In this document: in pieces, positions 29,869-41,748 of the stretch
Layout: each line of letters opens with the position of its first letter
Numbering within the stretch: the first letter of the stretch is position 1
Source: Takakia lepidozioides
Taxonomy: Eukaryota > Streptophyta > Takakiopsida > Takakiales > Takakiaceae
Length of the DNA: 64,000 nucleotides
Assembly: GCA_030704615.1 (NCBI GenBank)
Contig: CM060734.1
Span: 7,254,001 to 7,318,000, forward strand
Direction: 5' to 3'
Made by a program: the position numbers and the translations under genes
The notes under the pieces: model-generated
The model's database searches: none
Seen by the model: the letters and a program-made list of their open reading frames with translations, nothing else
Told to the model about the DNA's origin: nothing

Positions 29869-31503
29869 TAGTCCGAACTGTCGATACCGGAAATGCCACC
29901 ACCCCAACCAGCTGTGCAAGGCTCCCAGATTGGTTGTCTCTACTGCACCTGACGTGTTCCACCAAGCCTCGATGATAGCAAACTTAACCTCCGCGTCATC
30001 AAATGTGGGTGCATCCTTCCACGCCGTACAAAGGACACGGTGTTCAGCCTGGAATGAGCTAGCAACAAATTTGGTAGTGTAGTGAGATAGATTCTGCATC
30101 CAATGGAATCCACAGGATCTCTCTTTCCCCTCCATTGGAACATTGGGGTCCTCACCGTACACACGCCGCACCGCTGCCCAGTTGGCCTGAGCGTTGTCTG
30201 CCATGAATCCCCTGAAATTGGGCTCTGGAAATCCCGCCCTTGCCATCTGCTCGTTTATGCCCTCCCACAGATGCATCTCCAACTGTGTGTCCTCCCCTTT
30301 CATCTCGCAGATTGCAATCGTCATGAGCCTCTTGGAGTGATAGTCATAAATATGCACATCCATAGTCACCCACTGATGGTTTGTAATTCGCTTGATGTGA
30401 TCAAACATCACCCAAGCATTCGACAAGTTTCCAGTTGTCATGCGAGTGACCAAGTCGACTCCACTCCCAGGCCCACACGTCGACATTTTAAAAATGTAAC
30501 AACGATCGGATTCGCTGCCTTGCCCTGGAAACCTGCTACCTTGGATGTAGTCATATCCAATCATTCGTTCCACCTCCATGATTGAGTGCATGTCCGACCC
30601 CCGGCCGAACTCCTGCTTGCAAGATACTATGTGATTCCGCACATTCGGACTACAAACATGCGAGACGGACTCCAACATGTCAAGCATCTCCTCTTCGTTC
30701 AAGGGCACTCGGTCTAAACCATCTTCAGAGATGATTTTTCCAAGAGCAATCTTGTGGGCTGCCTTCAACTGAATCTGCTTTGGTCTGGCTCCGGGGCTCA
30801 ATTTCACCTCCTCTTTTATGATGTCGTGTGCTTCCTGCACAGCCTCACGCATGTTGCCTCTCGCCAAGGGATGGCAGTGGACCCCAACGTGTATGCAAAC
30901 TCTAGTCAAGTCCGGGAGCAAATGGATTACGTAATATTGCTTGGCTCTGCACATGGACATGCACGTCGGTGGTTCTTTGCAATGTGCGCACTTGAAAGTA
31001 CCCACAGAAGCTTGGCTGGAGACAATGAATGGATGATGGGTTGTGCCAGTCCAATCCGTCTCGTTTCTCCGCCCTCCTTTGGAGAGAAAGTGGAAGCAGG
31101 CGGGATTGAGGCACCTCAGCTTCCCCGCATAGAGGACGTATCGTACACGAACACCATCAGCAATTTTCGTGCTACTGGTCTTCGTCACACACCAGGGGTG
31201 TCCGTCATGCTTTCGATCCATGTCTGTTAATATCCCTGAGGCTTTGTTTGACGAAGTAACAGGTGGAAACTCGAAGATGACATTGCCATCGACTTCGGGA
31301 GGCAGATACGTTACCTTCCTGATTGGAAATTTGGCATAGTCGAGAGCAGCCAGCTCAGAGCGAGAACCATCGAGGTGATGTTGCCGTAGGAGCTGCACAA
31401 TGGACCGGGTTGGAGTTATGCTCGAGGGTACATGCGTAGCACCTGCAGAGACGTCCATGTTGGATTTGAACGACCGTGTGGAGGACATGGGGACCTCATG
31501 CAC
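29869..31503 (-). CDS. transposase-like protein (MULE/DDE-type suspected), C-terminus truncated
   Basis: About 540 codons open on the minus strand. Visible features: a Cys-rich N-terminal part (GKLRCLNPACFHFLS, FKCAHCKEPPTC), HLLPDLTRVCIHVGVHCHP (a Cys/His cluster), an acidic-residue core VTMDVHIYDYHSKRLMTIAI, then FRGFMADNAQANWAAVRRVYG and RSCGFHWMQNLSHYT. The D...D spacing and the final FHW pattern recall RNase H-fold transposases of MULE type; similar proteins are numerous in early land plants as far as I recall. The last 11 codons come from an LTR fragment, so the true end is lost. The annotated frame opens at GTG 31,501-31,503; an in-frame ATG follows five codons later. An upstream exon may lie at 31,416-32,060. 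Confidence 0.5.
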
Positions 31504-32060
31504 TCATCTTCCTCGTCGGAAATGTCGAATACGTCGACACGAGAAGCTATGGAGGGTCTTGACGGTCCAGGTCGGGAATGATTATCGTTGCATACCTCTC
31601 TGTTGGCAGTGGCCGCCAGTCGGTTTCCCGACTCCTTTGTGGATGGTGTGGGCAGCGACTGATTCGGAAAGGGAATGGGCATTCCCACAGCTCGGTACAG
31701 GATGGTGTCTGATGGGGGTACGTGCCATTCGATTCCGCAACCTCCGTCGTTACCTAGCACGACAATGGTCTCGTCAACCTGTCCAGGAACATCCTTCCTT
31801 TCTTCTTCCAAATAAACTGTGCCCGGTTTCAGCTTGAATTTGGAACAAAGGTAAGTTTCAGTCACTCTGCAAAGTCCTCCCTCGTTTGGGATCCAGGCTC
31901 TCCCAAGTTGCGGAGGACAGCAAACTATAGCGTAGGAATTTGGAGCCATCGAAGACCGCACGAAGTTGGCAAGTGCGAGGTTCAGTATAGCGACAGACCA
32001 AGGCTCACAGGCACCATGTAAGGGATCTGCGGAGTCCATCGGCGATTGGAAGTCGCACAA
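31416..32060 (-). CDS. unknown 214-residue frame, probable upstream exon
   Basis: Minus-strand frame overlapping the start of the transposase-like frame in another phase. Contains GRAWIPNEGGLCRVTETYLC, TVYLEEERKDVPGQVDETIV and an acidic FDISDEEDE end. It may be joined to the downstream frame by an intron or by correcting one indel near 31,480. No domain recognised. Confidence 0.35.
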   Translation of the reverse strand: MCDFQSPMDSADPLHGACEPWSVAILNLALANFVRSSMAPNSYAIVCCPPQLGRAWIPNEGGLCRVTETYLCSKFKLKPGTVYLEEERKDVPGQVDETIVVLGNDGGCGIEWHVPPSDTILYRAVGMPIPFPNQSLPTPSTKESGNRLAATANREVCNDNHSRPGPSRPSIASRVDVFDISDEEDECMRSPCPPHGRSNPTWTSLQVLRMYPRA

Positions 32061-32330
32061 TGAAGTGGAAAGTATTGTTTCAAGCTACATGCATGAAGGT
32101 GGGAGGTGTGATTCCATATCCAATAAGTATGACAATGATGGCCGATTCGGCTACGAAATAACATCTCCTGACAGTTTCTCCTGAGGGTGGATCCAGCAGT
32201 ATTCTCGGTGCAGACATGAACGTTCGCACTGACAAGTGCCAGGACTGTTAGTTAAAACGGTTAGACAACCAAGTTGTGCTCATTAAGACAAGCCGCAATT
32301 GTGTTGTTTCGGAACAATGCAACCCATTGA

Positions 32331-33506
32331 GGTTCCACATGCGGAAATGAGGTTCCACATTTCAGTCCCGAGTGATACTTTCGATTGCTGTTGGACGGGA
32401 ATACGACGCCGCATTTCTGTTTTGCATCTTAGTCATGCACCAGTGCGACGGAAATGCGGCACCGAGTTTCCATCCGGAGGAAACCTTTATACTCTCCAGA
32501 ACGGAAATGCGGTGCCGCATTTCCATCCAACAAGTACGGTACGTGAAGGTGGAACGCAAATGCGGTACCACATTTCCGTTCTGATTGAGAATCAGGAACC
32601 ACGAGAACTGAAATGCGGCACCGCATTTCCGTCCGAGTCGCACCTTCCGACATACCAAAACGGAAATGCGGCGCCGCATTTCCGTTTTGTATCTGAGGCA
32701 TGGAGTTGAGGGACAGAAATGTTGCACCGCACTTCCGTCCGTTTGAGACCTTCATACTCTCCAGAACGGAAATGCGGTACCGCATTTCTGTTATGACTGA
32801 AAATCGTGAACCATCGGAACTGAAATGCGGCACCGCATTTCTGTCCGAGTCGCACCTTCCGACATTCCAGAACGGAAATGCGGCGCCGCATTTCCGTTTT
32901 GTATCTGAGGCATGGAGTTGAGGAACGGAAATGCAGCACCGCATTTCCATCCGTTTGAGACCTTCATACTCTCCAGAATGGAAATGCGGTACCGCATTTC
33001 CGTTCAGACTGAAAATCGTGAACCATCGGAACTGAAATGCGGCACCGCATTTCCGAGTCGCACCTACCGACATTCCAGAACGGAAATGCGGCGCCGCATT
33101 TCCATTTTGTATCTGAGGCATGGAGCTGAGGGACGGAAATGTTGCACCGCATTTCCGACCGGTTGAGACCTTCATACTCTCCAGAACGGAAATGCGGTAC
33201 CGCATTTCCGTTCTGACTGAAAATCGTAAACCATCGGAACTGAAATGCGGCACCGCATTTCCGAGTCGCACCTACCGACATTCTAGAACGGAAATGCGGC
33301 GCCGCATTTCCGTTTTGTATCTGAGGCATGGAGCTGAGGGACGGAAATGCTGCACCGCATTTCCGACCGGTTGAGAATTTCATACTCTCCAGAACGGAAA
33401 TGCGGTACCACATTTCCGTTCTGACTGAAAATCGTGAACCATCGGAACTGAAATCCGGCACCGCATTCCCGTCCTAGTCGCACCTTCTGACATTCCAGAA
33501 CGGAAA
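32331..33506. repeat. palindromic satellite, left part
   Basis: Tandem palindromes CGGAAATGCGGYRCCGCATTTCCG about every 52 bp, organised in ~209-bp higher-order units (anchors GGCATGGAG near 32,698, 32,908, 33,118, 33,326). Four core types alternate with centres GTAC, GCAC, GCGC and TGCAC. Spacer sequences differ within a unit but are conserved between units. Interrupted at 33,506 by the chromovirus and continuing at 40,482. Confidence 0.9.
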
Positions 33507-34234
33507 TGTCGCACACCTCACTTCGGTAAACTCCCCTTCAAGTCATAGTTACTCGCTTTGATGCGCGCGCCTGACTCCCAACCTGGCCGCCGGGCCAACT
33601 TGGAGCTTCGGCTGCTCACCGGGACATAACGGTCCCCCTTCGCTCCCCCACTAAACCCTCCACCTATTTGGGCCTAGTGGAATTCCCTTTGGTAGATGGC
33701 AGTCCGGAACAGCTCCCCAGTCTTTGGTCGCTTTCCGGCTCGCTCGCTCACTCACTAGTTTTTGGTCACCAACGGGCTTGCACCATTCTCGGGGTTACTA
33801 CTCCCTATATATACTTCTATAGCTGTGCGCGGGGGTTTCACAACCAGCCATGTCATTTTATGGCGAACCACCACGAAAACCCTCGACTCCCGGTGATGAG
33901 TCGCGGTGAGTCTTGGCCCACTCATCGCGGCCCCTATGGACCGTGATGAGTCCCAAGACTCCCCACGACTCCCACCACGAGGTCTCCGCCCCCATGGTGA
34001 GTCCTATGCCACCCCCACTAAGTCCCGCTAAGCTTCCACCACCCCTTGTGGAGCCACCCCCACCGCAACCCGGTGTGCGGGGCTCCACCTAGTGAGCGCC
34101 TCCGCCTCCTTGAGTGCCTTGGGCACTCAAGGGTGCTTCAGCCCCCCCATCCTATCGCTGTCGCTGCCCCCACCACAGGGGCAGCCCCTCACGTGTCCCG
34201 ACCCCCCCTGCCCTCAAGGCAAAGGGCCGTGACA
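33507..34234 (-). repeat. 3' LTR of chromovirus, 728 bp
   Basis: About 15 substitutions and one 1-bp indel relative to the other LTR by eye (roughly 98% identity). Minus-strand TATATATA box near 33,805-33,814. On the interior side the minus strand reads GGTAGGGGTGTG, a probable polypurine tract. Confidence 0.9.
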
Positions 34235-35139
34235 CACACCCCTACCAACAGGGAGTCGATGTCCTGATCGACTTGTCCGTTTTGTAGAAACGAACATCCA
34301 AGTTGTGGCGTCCCACATCAAGGAGTTTGTTTCCGTACCATGGCGTCCCATGGCAAAGAACCAAACCCCACACTTGATTCTACTCTCCACTAGCTAGTTC
34401 GGCCGACTTCCTCCTAGTCCCGGCCAAGGGTGGAGCCCCTCAAGCTCCTTCCAGTGCACTCTTCTTGGCCTACTTCAAGGCCAAGGAACGATCCTCCCCG
34501 AGGATCGAATCGCCTTACTGCAACAACATTGCTTGCGACCGCTCATGATGCCGCTTTTGGCATCACCTTGAGCAAGGGTTCACCTGGAACCCTCTTTGAC
34601 TAGGAAGATAACCTTGAACCAACCGTGCGCCCCAATCACTACAATTGGGTCCGCCTTGGAATGCTGGCCTGAGGTACGGGAACACGCCGAAGCCGCACTA
34701 CAACTTCGTCCCGAGGCTACACGATTATAGTACGTGAACGGAAGCACGTAGCTTCCGCGTTAGCCCGCACTACAAGGCAACCCTCTCGGTAGCGCAGTTA
34801 TAGTACGCGCATGCGCTAGGTGCGCACTAGCACGTGAACTCCCAAAGAAGGCACAAGTTTCCTTGCCCCTTGGATGGGGGTTACCCGATTTCGGCACTAC
34901 GCAAACACACGGTTAACCCAATTTACCTCTCCCACTTTTATAAGCTAGCATGCATTCTACACACTAGCCAACCATACCATGCATCACCATTCCAAACAAA
35001 ATAGGACGCACAACATTTGGAAACCATTTCATTTATAGCACGTTTTGTACAATACAAGTTTTTGCAATCGGATTCCTAAGCTAGCTAAGCCGGGCTAAGC
35101 ATGCATTTCCTCCCCCACGCTCCAAGGTTGATGTCTCCA
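34235..35139 (-). other. 3' untranslated region of chromovirus
   Basis: No coding signal. Lies between the end of the chromodomain frame and the polypurine tract. Confidence 0.7.
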
Positions 35140-38100
35140 TCAACGCTTCTTCCGCTTTTGAGGTCGCCCTTCGAAAACTGCAACCGCCTCGGATGCGTTT
35201 CCCATTTCTGAGGCACGCACCCAAGATGCCTCCACATGATGATAGCCCTTCCATTTGACGAGATACTCCGTTTTCGGTTCTTGAACCTCCTCGACTTAAG
35301 TATTGCCTCCACCTCGTACTCAGGTTCATTTTCATGATCCAACAGCATAGGTGGCGGACGCAACACTTGATGCCGATTCGGACGCGCTTCATCTTTGAAG
35401 TAAGGCTTCAAAAGGGAGACATGGAATACTGGGTGCACCTTGCTGTTTGCCGGCAGCTCCAATTCATACACATCCTCATTCATGACCTTCCGAATGCGAC
35501 CGCATACGGAGGTACGAACTTCGGACTGACTTCCGGAGGTAGTCGGAAATTCTTGATATTCAACCAGACCTCTGTGCCTGCCTCAAACTTCACTTCCCTC
35601 CGCTTCCGATTCGCCTGCCTTTCATACCGTTTCCTAGCTTTGGCAATGTTGTACTTTGCGAGCTTCAACAAACGCTCGCGTTCTTCCAGTACTGCCGCTA
35701 CTGCCGGTTCCTCAACGTCCTGGGCGGCCCAACTTGTCGGCACCAGAGGTGCTTTTCCATAGACCAATACGAAAGGGGAAACTCCCGTTGCGGAGTGTTC
35801 TGTGTTATTATAACAGAACTCTGCCGCGTCTAAGTGTTCCACCCAGTCTGTTTGGTCTGCCGACACGTAATTCCGCAAGATTTGCTTCACTACGGAATTC
35901 ACTCTTTCTGTTTGGCCGTCGGTCGTAGGTCGGAAGGCGGTGCTCATCTTCAGCCTCGTCCCCATCTTCTTCCAAAGTGCCCTCCAAAATTTACTCGTAA
36001 ACTTTGGATCGCGGTCCGAGACAATATCCTTCGGGACTCCATGATGCTTTAAGACGTGGGTGAAGTAAAGTCGCCGTGTCTCCTGCGCCGTTGCCGTCTC
36101 CTTGGTGGGGATGAAATGGCCCATTTTACTGAACCTATCCACCACCACCATGATTGCATCGAATCCTTTTGACAGCGGCATAGCAGTCATGAAATCCATC
36201 GAGACGCTTTCCCAAGTCCCCTCTGGAATCGGCAAAGGTTGTAACAGCCCCGCTTGCTTTTTGTACTCGCTCCGGTTTTGTTGGCATGTGGTGCATGTCT
36301 TGACATACTCCTCTGCCTCCTCCCTCAGTTTGGGCCAGAAATACTCTTTCTTCAAGAGTGCCGCAGTGCGCTTGGCTCCACCGTGGCCCGCAAGCGGGCT
36401 ATCATGGCATTCTCTCAAGAGGCTATCTCTGATCCCTCCCTTCGGCACATAGAGACGCTTTTGCTTATACCGGAGCAATCCATTTTGCAAGTGGAACTGC
36501 GATTTAACCCCCATCCTCAAGTCCTGCATCACGGACTTCGCCAGCTCATCCTTCCGACAAGCCTTTCGGATCTTCCTTTGGAGCGTCGTCTCGCTCTTAT
36601 ACACCAACAAGAGCTGCTGCTTTCTACTTAAAGCATCGGCCACCACGTTGTCTCGCCCCGGTTTGTACTGGATATCCACATCGAACACCGCCAAAGTATC
36701 TTGCCACCTAAGTTGTTTTGGGGACAACTTGGGCTGCGTGGTAAAATACTTCACCGTGACATTATCCGTGAACACCTTCACTGGGTTGGAACCAACATAG
36801 TGGCGCCAAAGCTCAAGACAGTGCACCACCGCCTTCATCTCTTTCTCGTGCGTCGGCCACCGTCGCTCCACTTCATTCAGTTTCTTACTTTCGTAAGCCA
36901 CTGGACGTCCATTTTTGCATCAGTACACCCCCAATCGCGAAGTCCGACGCATCTGTATGTATCTCGAACGGACGATCGAACTCCGAGATTTTCAAGACTG
37001 GAGCTTCCGCCATCCGCTGCTTCAATTCAGCAAAAGCTTGGCCACAAAAGGTGTTCCATGCCCAGACTTTAGATTTACACAGAAGGTCTGACAACGGCCC
37101 CGCGATCTTGGCGAAATTTCTCACATACTTCCGGTAATAGGAGGCGAGTCCAAGGAAGGATCGCACTCCCGGGACCGAAGTCGGAGGCTCCCAGTCCAAG
37201 ATCGCCCTCACCATTTCTGTCATCCATTTTGATCCCATCTTGTGTAATCACATGCCCCAGGAACTCCACTTTTGTGACCCCGAATTCGCACTTTGAAGCT
37301 TTGGCATACAGCTTCCATTCCCGCAATTTCTGGAACACCCTTTTGAGGTGCTCCATGTGCTCCTCCTTTGTTTTCGAATACACCAAGATGTCGTCGATGT
37401 ACACGATCACAAAGTCATCCAACCACTCCTGGAAAAGGCTGTTCATCAGCGTGCTAAATGTCGCTGGTGCATTGGTGAGCCCAAAAGGCATCACCAAGAA
37501 CTCATATGAACCATACCTTGTCCTGCACGCGGTCTTCTCCTCATCTCCTTCCGCCACTCGAATTTGATGATAGCCGGAGCGCAGATCGATCCGGCTGAAA
37601 TACTTCGCTCCTGCCAACCGATCGAAAAGGTCGTCGATCCTTGGCAAAGGGTACCGGTTTTTGATAGTCACCTTATTCAGAGCCCTGTAATCGACACACA
37701 TCCGCAGCGTCCCATCCTTTTTATCTGCAAATAGCACCGGGGCTCAGAGGTGACTTACTCGGCCGGATGTACCCCTTTGACATTAGATCTTTGAGCTGAG
37801 TCTTCAGCTCGACCAACTCTCTGTGGCTCAACCGGTAGGGCGCCTTGGCAGGCGGTTCCGATCCCGGTATCACCTCAATCTTGTGGTCAACTCCTCTTCG
37901 CGGTGGCAAGCCGCTTGGCAAATCCTCCGGCATCACATCATGGTATTTCTCCAAAATCCCCTTGATCCAATCTGGGCTCGGCTCTCCATCGCCTTCTCCC
38001 TTCACTTCTCTAATGTAGAGCAAAAATTGGGGCTCGTGTGCCTCCTCCACGGCCCACTCCCTTGCTGACAGAAGGTTTATTCGCCCTCCCACGGGTTTGG

Positions 38101-39694
38101 GCGTTTCCGAAACTCGTAAGACCTCGCCACCATTCCAACATGGCAGCGTGACTACCCTCTTGCGGCCATCTATGACCGCTCCGGATTTGCTCAAAAAGGT
38201 CATCCCCAAAATGAGATCCACTCCATCGATCTCGCAGACGGTGAAGTTCTCACGTCCCTCCCAACTCCCCAGTTGAAGAGGAACATCGAACGCCAACCTC
38301 GTCGCCAATTGCGGTTCTCCTTTGGCAGAACGCACCTCAATAAAGGCCCCTACGTCAGTTGTCGGGAGTCCCAGCTTTTGTGCCGTTGCCGGTGTCATGA
38401 AGGAGTGCGACGCTCCTGTGTCCACCAACAATGACACGTTAGTTCCGGATATTATCCCATCCACGAACAATAAGTGACTCCCTTTACGCAATGCGCCAGT
38501 TTCCTGATACAACTCAAAAGAATATTTGCCTACCTTGCAAGTCCTGGCGACCACCGCTTCCACCAAGCGACTGATGGTATCTTCCGACAGTTCTATGGTC
38601 GCCCGAGTCATGTTCAATTGCCGGGGCTTCGTGCACTTCTTGGCCATGTGCCCGGGCTCCCCACAATTGAAACACACTCCATCAAAGGTTGCCTTCTGTC
38701 CGCCATAGGCCGCTCCACCCGCTTTTTCTTTCAAAGCACCGGGTGCCGCCTTGACTTGTGATGGCCCTCCCTTCGATTTCCACATGCTGTTGTCGCCGCG
38801 TGGCCTATCCCACTTCTTTTCCGGTCGGAAGGAGTCACCTTCCCGCCGGGTCTTCTTGTGGTTCAGCTCCGTACGGCCTTGTCTTTCACCCCTAGGGACA
38901 TCTGAGAAACATTCAGCCCTCTCAATTGCCTCGTTCAAAGTCTTAGGTGGCTTCTCCTCCAACTTCCGCCTGGCCCATGGGGCCAACCCCGCCACAAAGT
39001 TGAAGACCATTTCTGGTTCCGCCATATCCGCGACTTCGAGCAATAGCACATTGAAAGCCTGGACATATCCCCGAATGTCATCTGTTTGCTTCAAATTCCT
39101 CATCTTGTCCCGGGCAAGCCAAGACGCATTGAGGGGCACAAACTGTCTCTTCATCAATTCCTTGAACCCACTCCAGTTCAAGGTTTCCGGACTTGGACCT
39201 CGGTCGTGAAGGCGTTTCTGCCACCATTGTTGAGCATAGCCCCTCAAATAGGTGGGAGCCACTTCCACCCGATCCTCGTCACTCAACTTGGCCGCCCGGA
39301 AGTACTGCTCTAGCTCCAGGAGCCAGGTGTTGAGTGCCTTCCGATTTCGGACGCCCTCGAAGGTGCCGGGTTCCTTAGGCTTCACCTTAAACTTTGCCTT
39401 AGTGGAAGTGGCATTAGCCGCCTTCAACACGTCTTTCAACGTCCCGCCAAACTGCGCCAACAACCCTTCCCAAAAGGCTGCCGGCATGGGAGGCATCACT
39501 TGGTTTGTCGGAGCTCTCAAGGATTCCTCGGGCTCCGACTCCTCAGATTCCTCCCGCTCTTGAGCGGCCTCGTTTTCGAAAACATGCATCGCTTCCTCAA
39601 ACGGCCGCCTTGCTGACACGTCGCCCCCAACGGGCTCACCAGGATCATCATCTTTTGGGCCGTTCCGCTTTCGCTTTGGCTTGCCCGACCCCAT
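35140..39694 (-). pseudogene. chromovirus gag-pol, five or more frameshifts
   Basis: Start ATG at 39,694 (MGSGKPKRKRNG). Order: gag with retrotrans_gag core (WWQKRLHDRG...FVPLNASW), zinc knuckle CFNCGEPGHMAKKC, protease LLVDTGASHSFM, reverse transcriptase [20 protein letters not shown] and YIDDILVYS, RNase H HTDASDFAIGGVL, integrase HHCC (H...H...CTTCQQN) with DDE residues in MDFM, SDRDPKF and TDGQTERVN, and a C-terminal chromodomain (YEVEAILKSR...TEYLVKWKGY). The frame is broken by single-base indels near 37,735, 37,225, 36,910, 35,490 and 35,273, the last inside the chromodomain. Stop TGA at 35,140-35,142. All catalytic residues are present. Confidence 0.9.
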
Positions 39695-39735
39695 GATGAG
39701 GCCAATCCCAAGGACGATCGCGTACTGAACTCTAA

Positions 39736-39747
39736 GCTCTGATACCA
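39736..39747 (-). promoter_or_regulatory. primer binding site of chromovirus
   Basis: Minus strand TGGTATCAGAGC, complementary to the initiator Met tRNA end, two bases inside the 5' LTR. Confidence 0.9.
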
Positions 39748-39749
39748 AG

Positions 39750-40476
39750 TGTCGCACACCTCACTTCGGTAACTCCCCTTCAAGTCATAGTTACTCGCTT
39801 TGATGCGCGCGCCTGACTCCCAACCTAGCCGCCGGGCCAACTTGGAGCTTCGGCTGCTCACCGGGACATAACGGTCCCCCTTCGCTCCCCCACTAAACCC
39901 TCCACCTATTTGGGCCTAGTGGAATTCCCTTTGGTAGATGGCAGTCCGGAACAGCTCCCCACTCTTTGGTCGCTTTCCGGCTCGCTCGCTCACTCACTAG
40001 TTTTTGGTCATCAACGGGCTTGCGCTGTTCTCGGGGTTACTACTCCCTATATATACTTCTGTAGCTGTCCACGGGGGTTTCACAACCAGCCATGCCATTT
40101 TATGGCGAACCACCACGAAAACCCTCGACTCCCGGTGATGAGTCGCGGTGAGTCTTGGCCCACTCATCACGGCCCCTATGGACCGTGATGAGTCCCAAGA
40201 CTCCCCACGACTCCCACCACGAGGTCTCCGCCCCCATGGTGAGTCCTATGCCACCCCCACTAAGTCCCACTAAGCTTCCACCACCCCTTGTGGAGCCACC
40301 CCCACCGCAACCCGGTGTGCGGGGCTCCACCTAGTGAGCGCCTCCGCCTCCTTGAGTGCCTTGGGCACTCAAGGGTGCTTCAGCCCCCCCATCCTATCGC
40401 TGTCGCTGCCCCCACCACAGGGGCAGCCCCTCACGTATCTCGACCCCCCCTGCCCTCAAGGCAAAGGGCCGCGACA
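39750..40476 (-). repeat. 5' LTR of chromovirus, 727 bp
   Basis: Same sequence as 33,507-34,234 apart from about 15 substitutions and one missing A near the end. Read on the minus strand it begins TGTCGCGGCCC and ends GTGTGCGACA. Contains the minus-strand TATATATA box. Confidence 0.9.
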
Positions 40477-41450
40477 GGAAATGCAGCGCCGCATTTCCGT
40501 TTTGTATGTGAGGCATGGAGCTGAGGGACGGAAATGCTGCACCGCATTTCCGACCGGTTGAGACCTTCATACTCTCTAGAACGGAAATGCGGTACCGCAT
40601 TTCCGTTCTGACTGAAAATCGTGAACCATCGGAACTGAAATGCGGCACCGCATTCCCGTCCGAGTCGCACCTTCCGACATTCCAGAACGGAAATGCGGCG
40701 CTGCATTTCCGTTTTGTATCTGAGGCATGGAGCTGAGGGACGGAAATGTTGCACCGCATTTCCGTCCGTTTGAGACCTTCATACTCTCCAGAACGGAAAT
40801 GTGGTACCGCATTTCCGTTCTGACTGAAAATCGTGAACCATCGGAACTAAAATGCGGCACCGCATTCCCGTCCGAGTCGCACCTTCCGACATTCCAGAAC
40901 GGAAATGCGGCGCCGCATTTCCGTTTTGTATCTGAGGCATGGAGCTGTGGGACGGAAATGCGGCACCGTATTTCCGTCCAGGTGAGACCTTCATACTTTC
41001 CCGAACGGAAATGCGGCACGACATTTCCGTTCAACAACTAAGGTATGTGAAGGTGGAACGGAAATGCGGTACCGCATTTCCGTTCTGATTGAAAATCATG
41101 AACCACGGGAACTGAAAATGCAATGCCGCAGTTCCGTCCGAGTCGCACCTTCCGACATTCCAGAACGCAAATGCGGCGCCGCATTTCCCTTTTGTATCTC
41201 AGGCATGGAGCTGTGGGACGGAAATGCGGTGCCGCATTTCCATCCGTGTGAGACCTTCATACTCTCCAGACCGGAAATGCGGCACCGCATTCCGTTCAAC
41301 AACTAAGGTTTGTGAAGGTGGAACGGAAATGCGGTGCCGCATTTTTGTCCAACAAGTACGGTATGTGTAGCTTCGGGATGGTACTTAATGGAAATGCGGC
41401 GCCGCATTTGCATTTTCACTCAAACTCATCAGACGCTGGGACGGAAATGC
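40477..41450. repeat. palindromic satellite, right part
   Basis: Continues the array of 32,331-33,506 with the same spacers and ~210-bp units. Units become less regular toward 41,300-41,450, with variants such as GGAAATGCGGCACGACATTTCC. Confidence 0.9.
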
Positions 41451-41748
41451 CATGATATGTGAACACGTGGAGCAACGGAATTGCGGCACATGTCTGCACT
41501 CTATCTGACTGAAGTGGCAGGAGGCGGCGCGGCCTGACCGTTGGATAATGATGTTTGTTTTTCGGACGGCAGGCGTACCCTTGACGATTCGAATTTTGTA
41601 ATGACGCAAAGTCCTCGAGGAGACACTTTCGTCCAAGCGGTGCATCACCGCCGTTTCATCTTCTTTTGTCATGTCTACTCAGTCACCCCTCTTGCGCCCT
41701 TTCCATATGCACTCTTCGCCCCTTTTCCCTGTCTCTGTTCTTCTTATG

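Larger units (their letters stand above)
33507..40476 (-). mobile_element. full-length Ty3/gypsy chromovirus
   Basis: 6,970 bp with LTRs at both ends, TGTCGC...GCGACA termini and a perfect 5-bp target duplication GGAAA (33,502-33,506 and 40,477-40,481). Inserted inside a palindrome of the satellite; removing it rebuilds the repeat CCAGAACGGAAATGCAGCGC. Gag-pol, primer binding site and polypurine tract are oriented on the minus strand. Confidence 0.95.

Noticed and set aside
32429-33271. 280-codon minus-strand frame and similar frames on both strands across the satellite
   Set aside because: They translate the palindromic repeat (repeating GNAAPHFRSG-like words) in several frames at once; no sign of a real protein.
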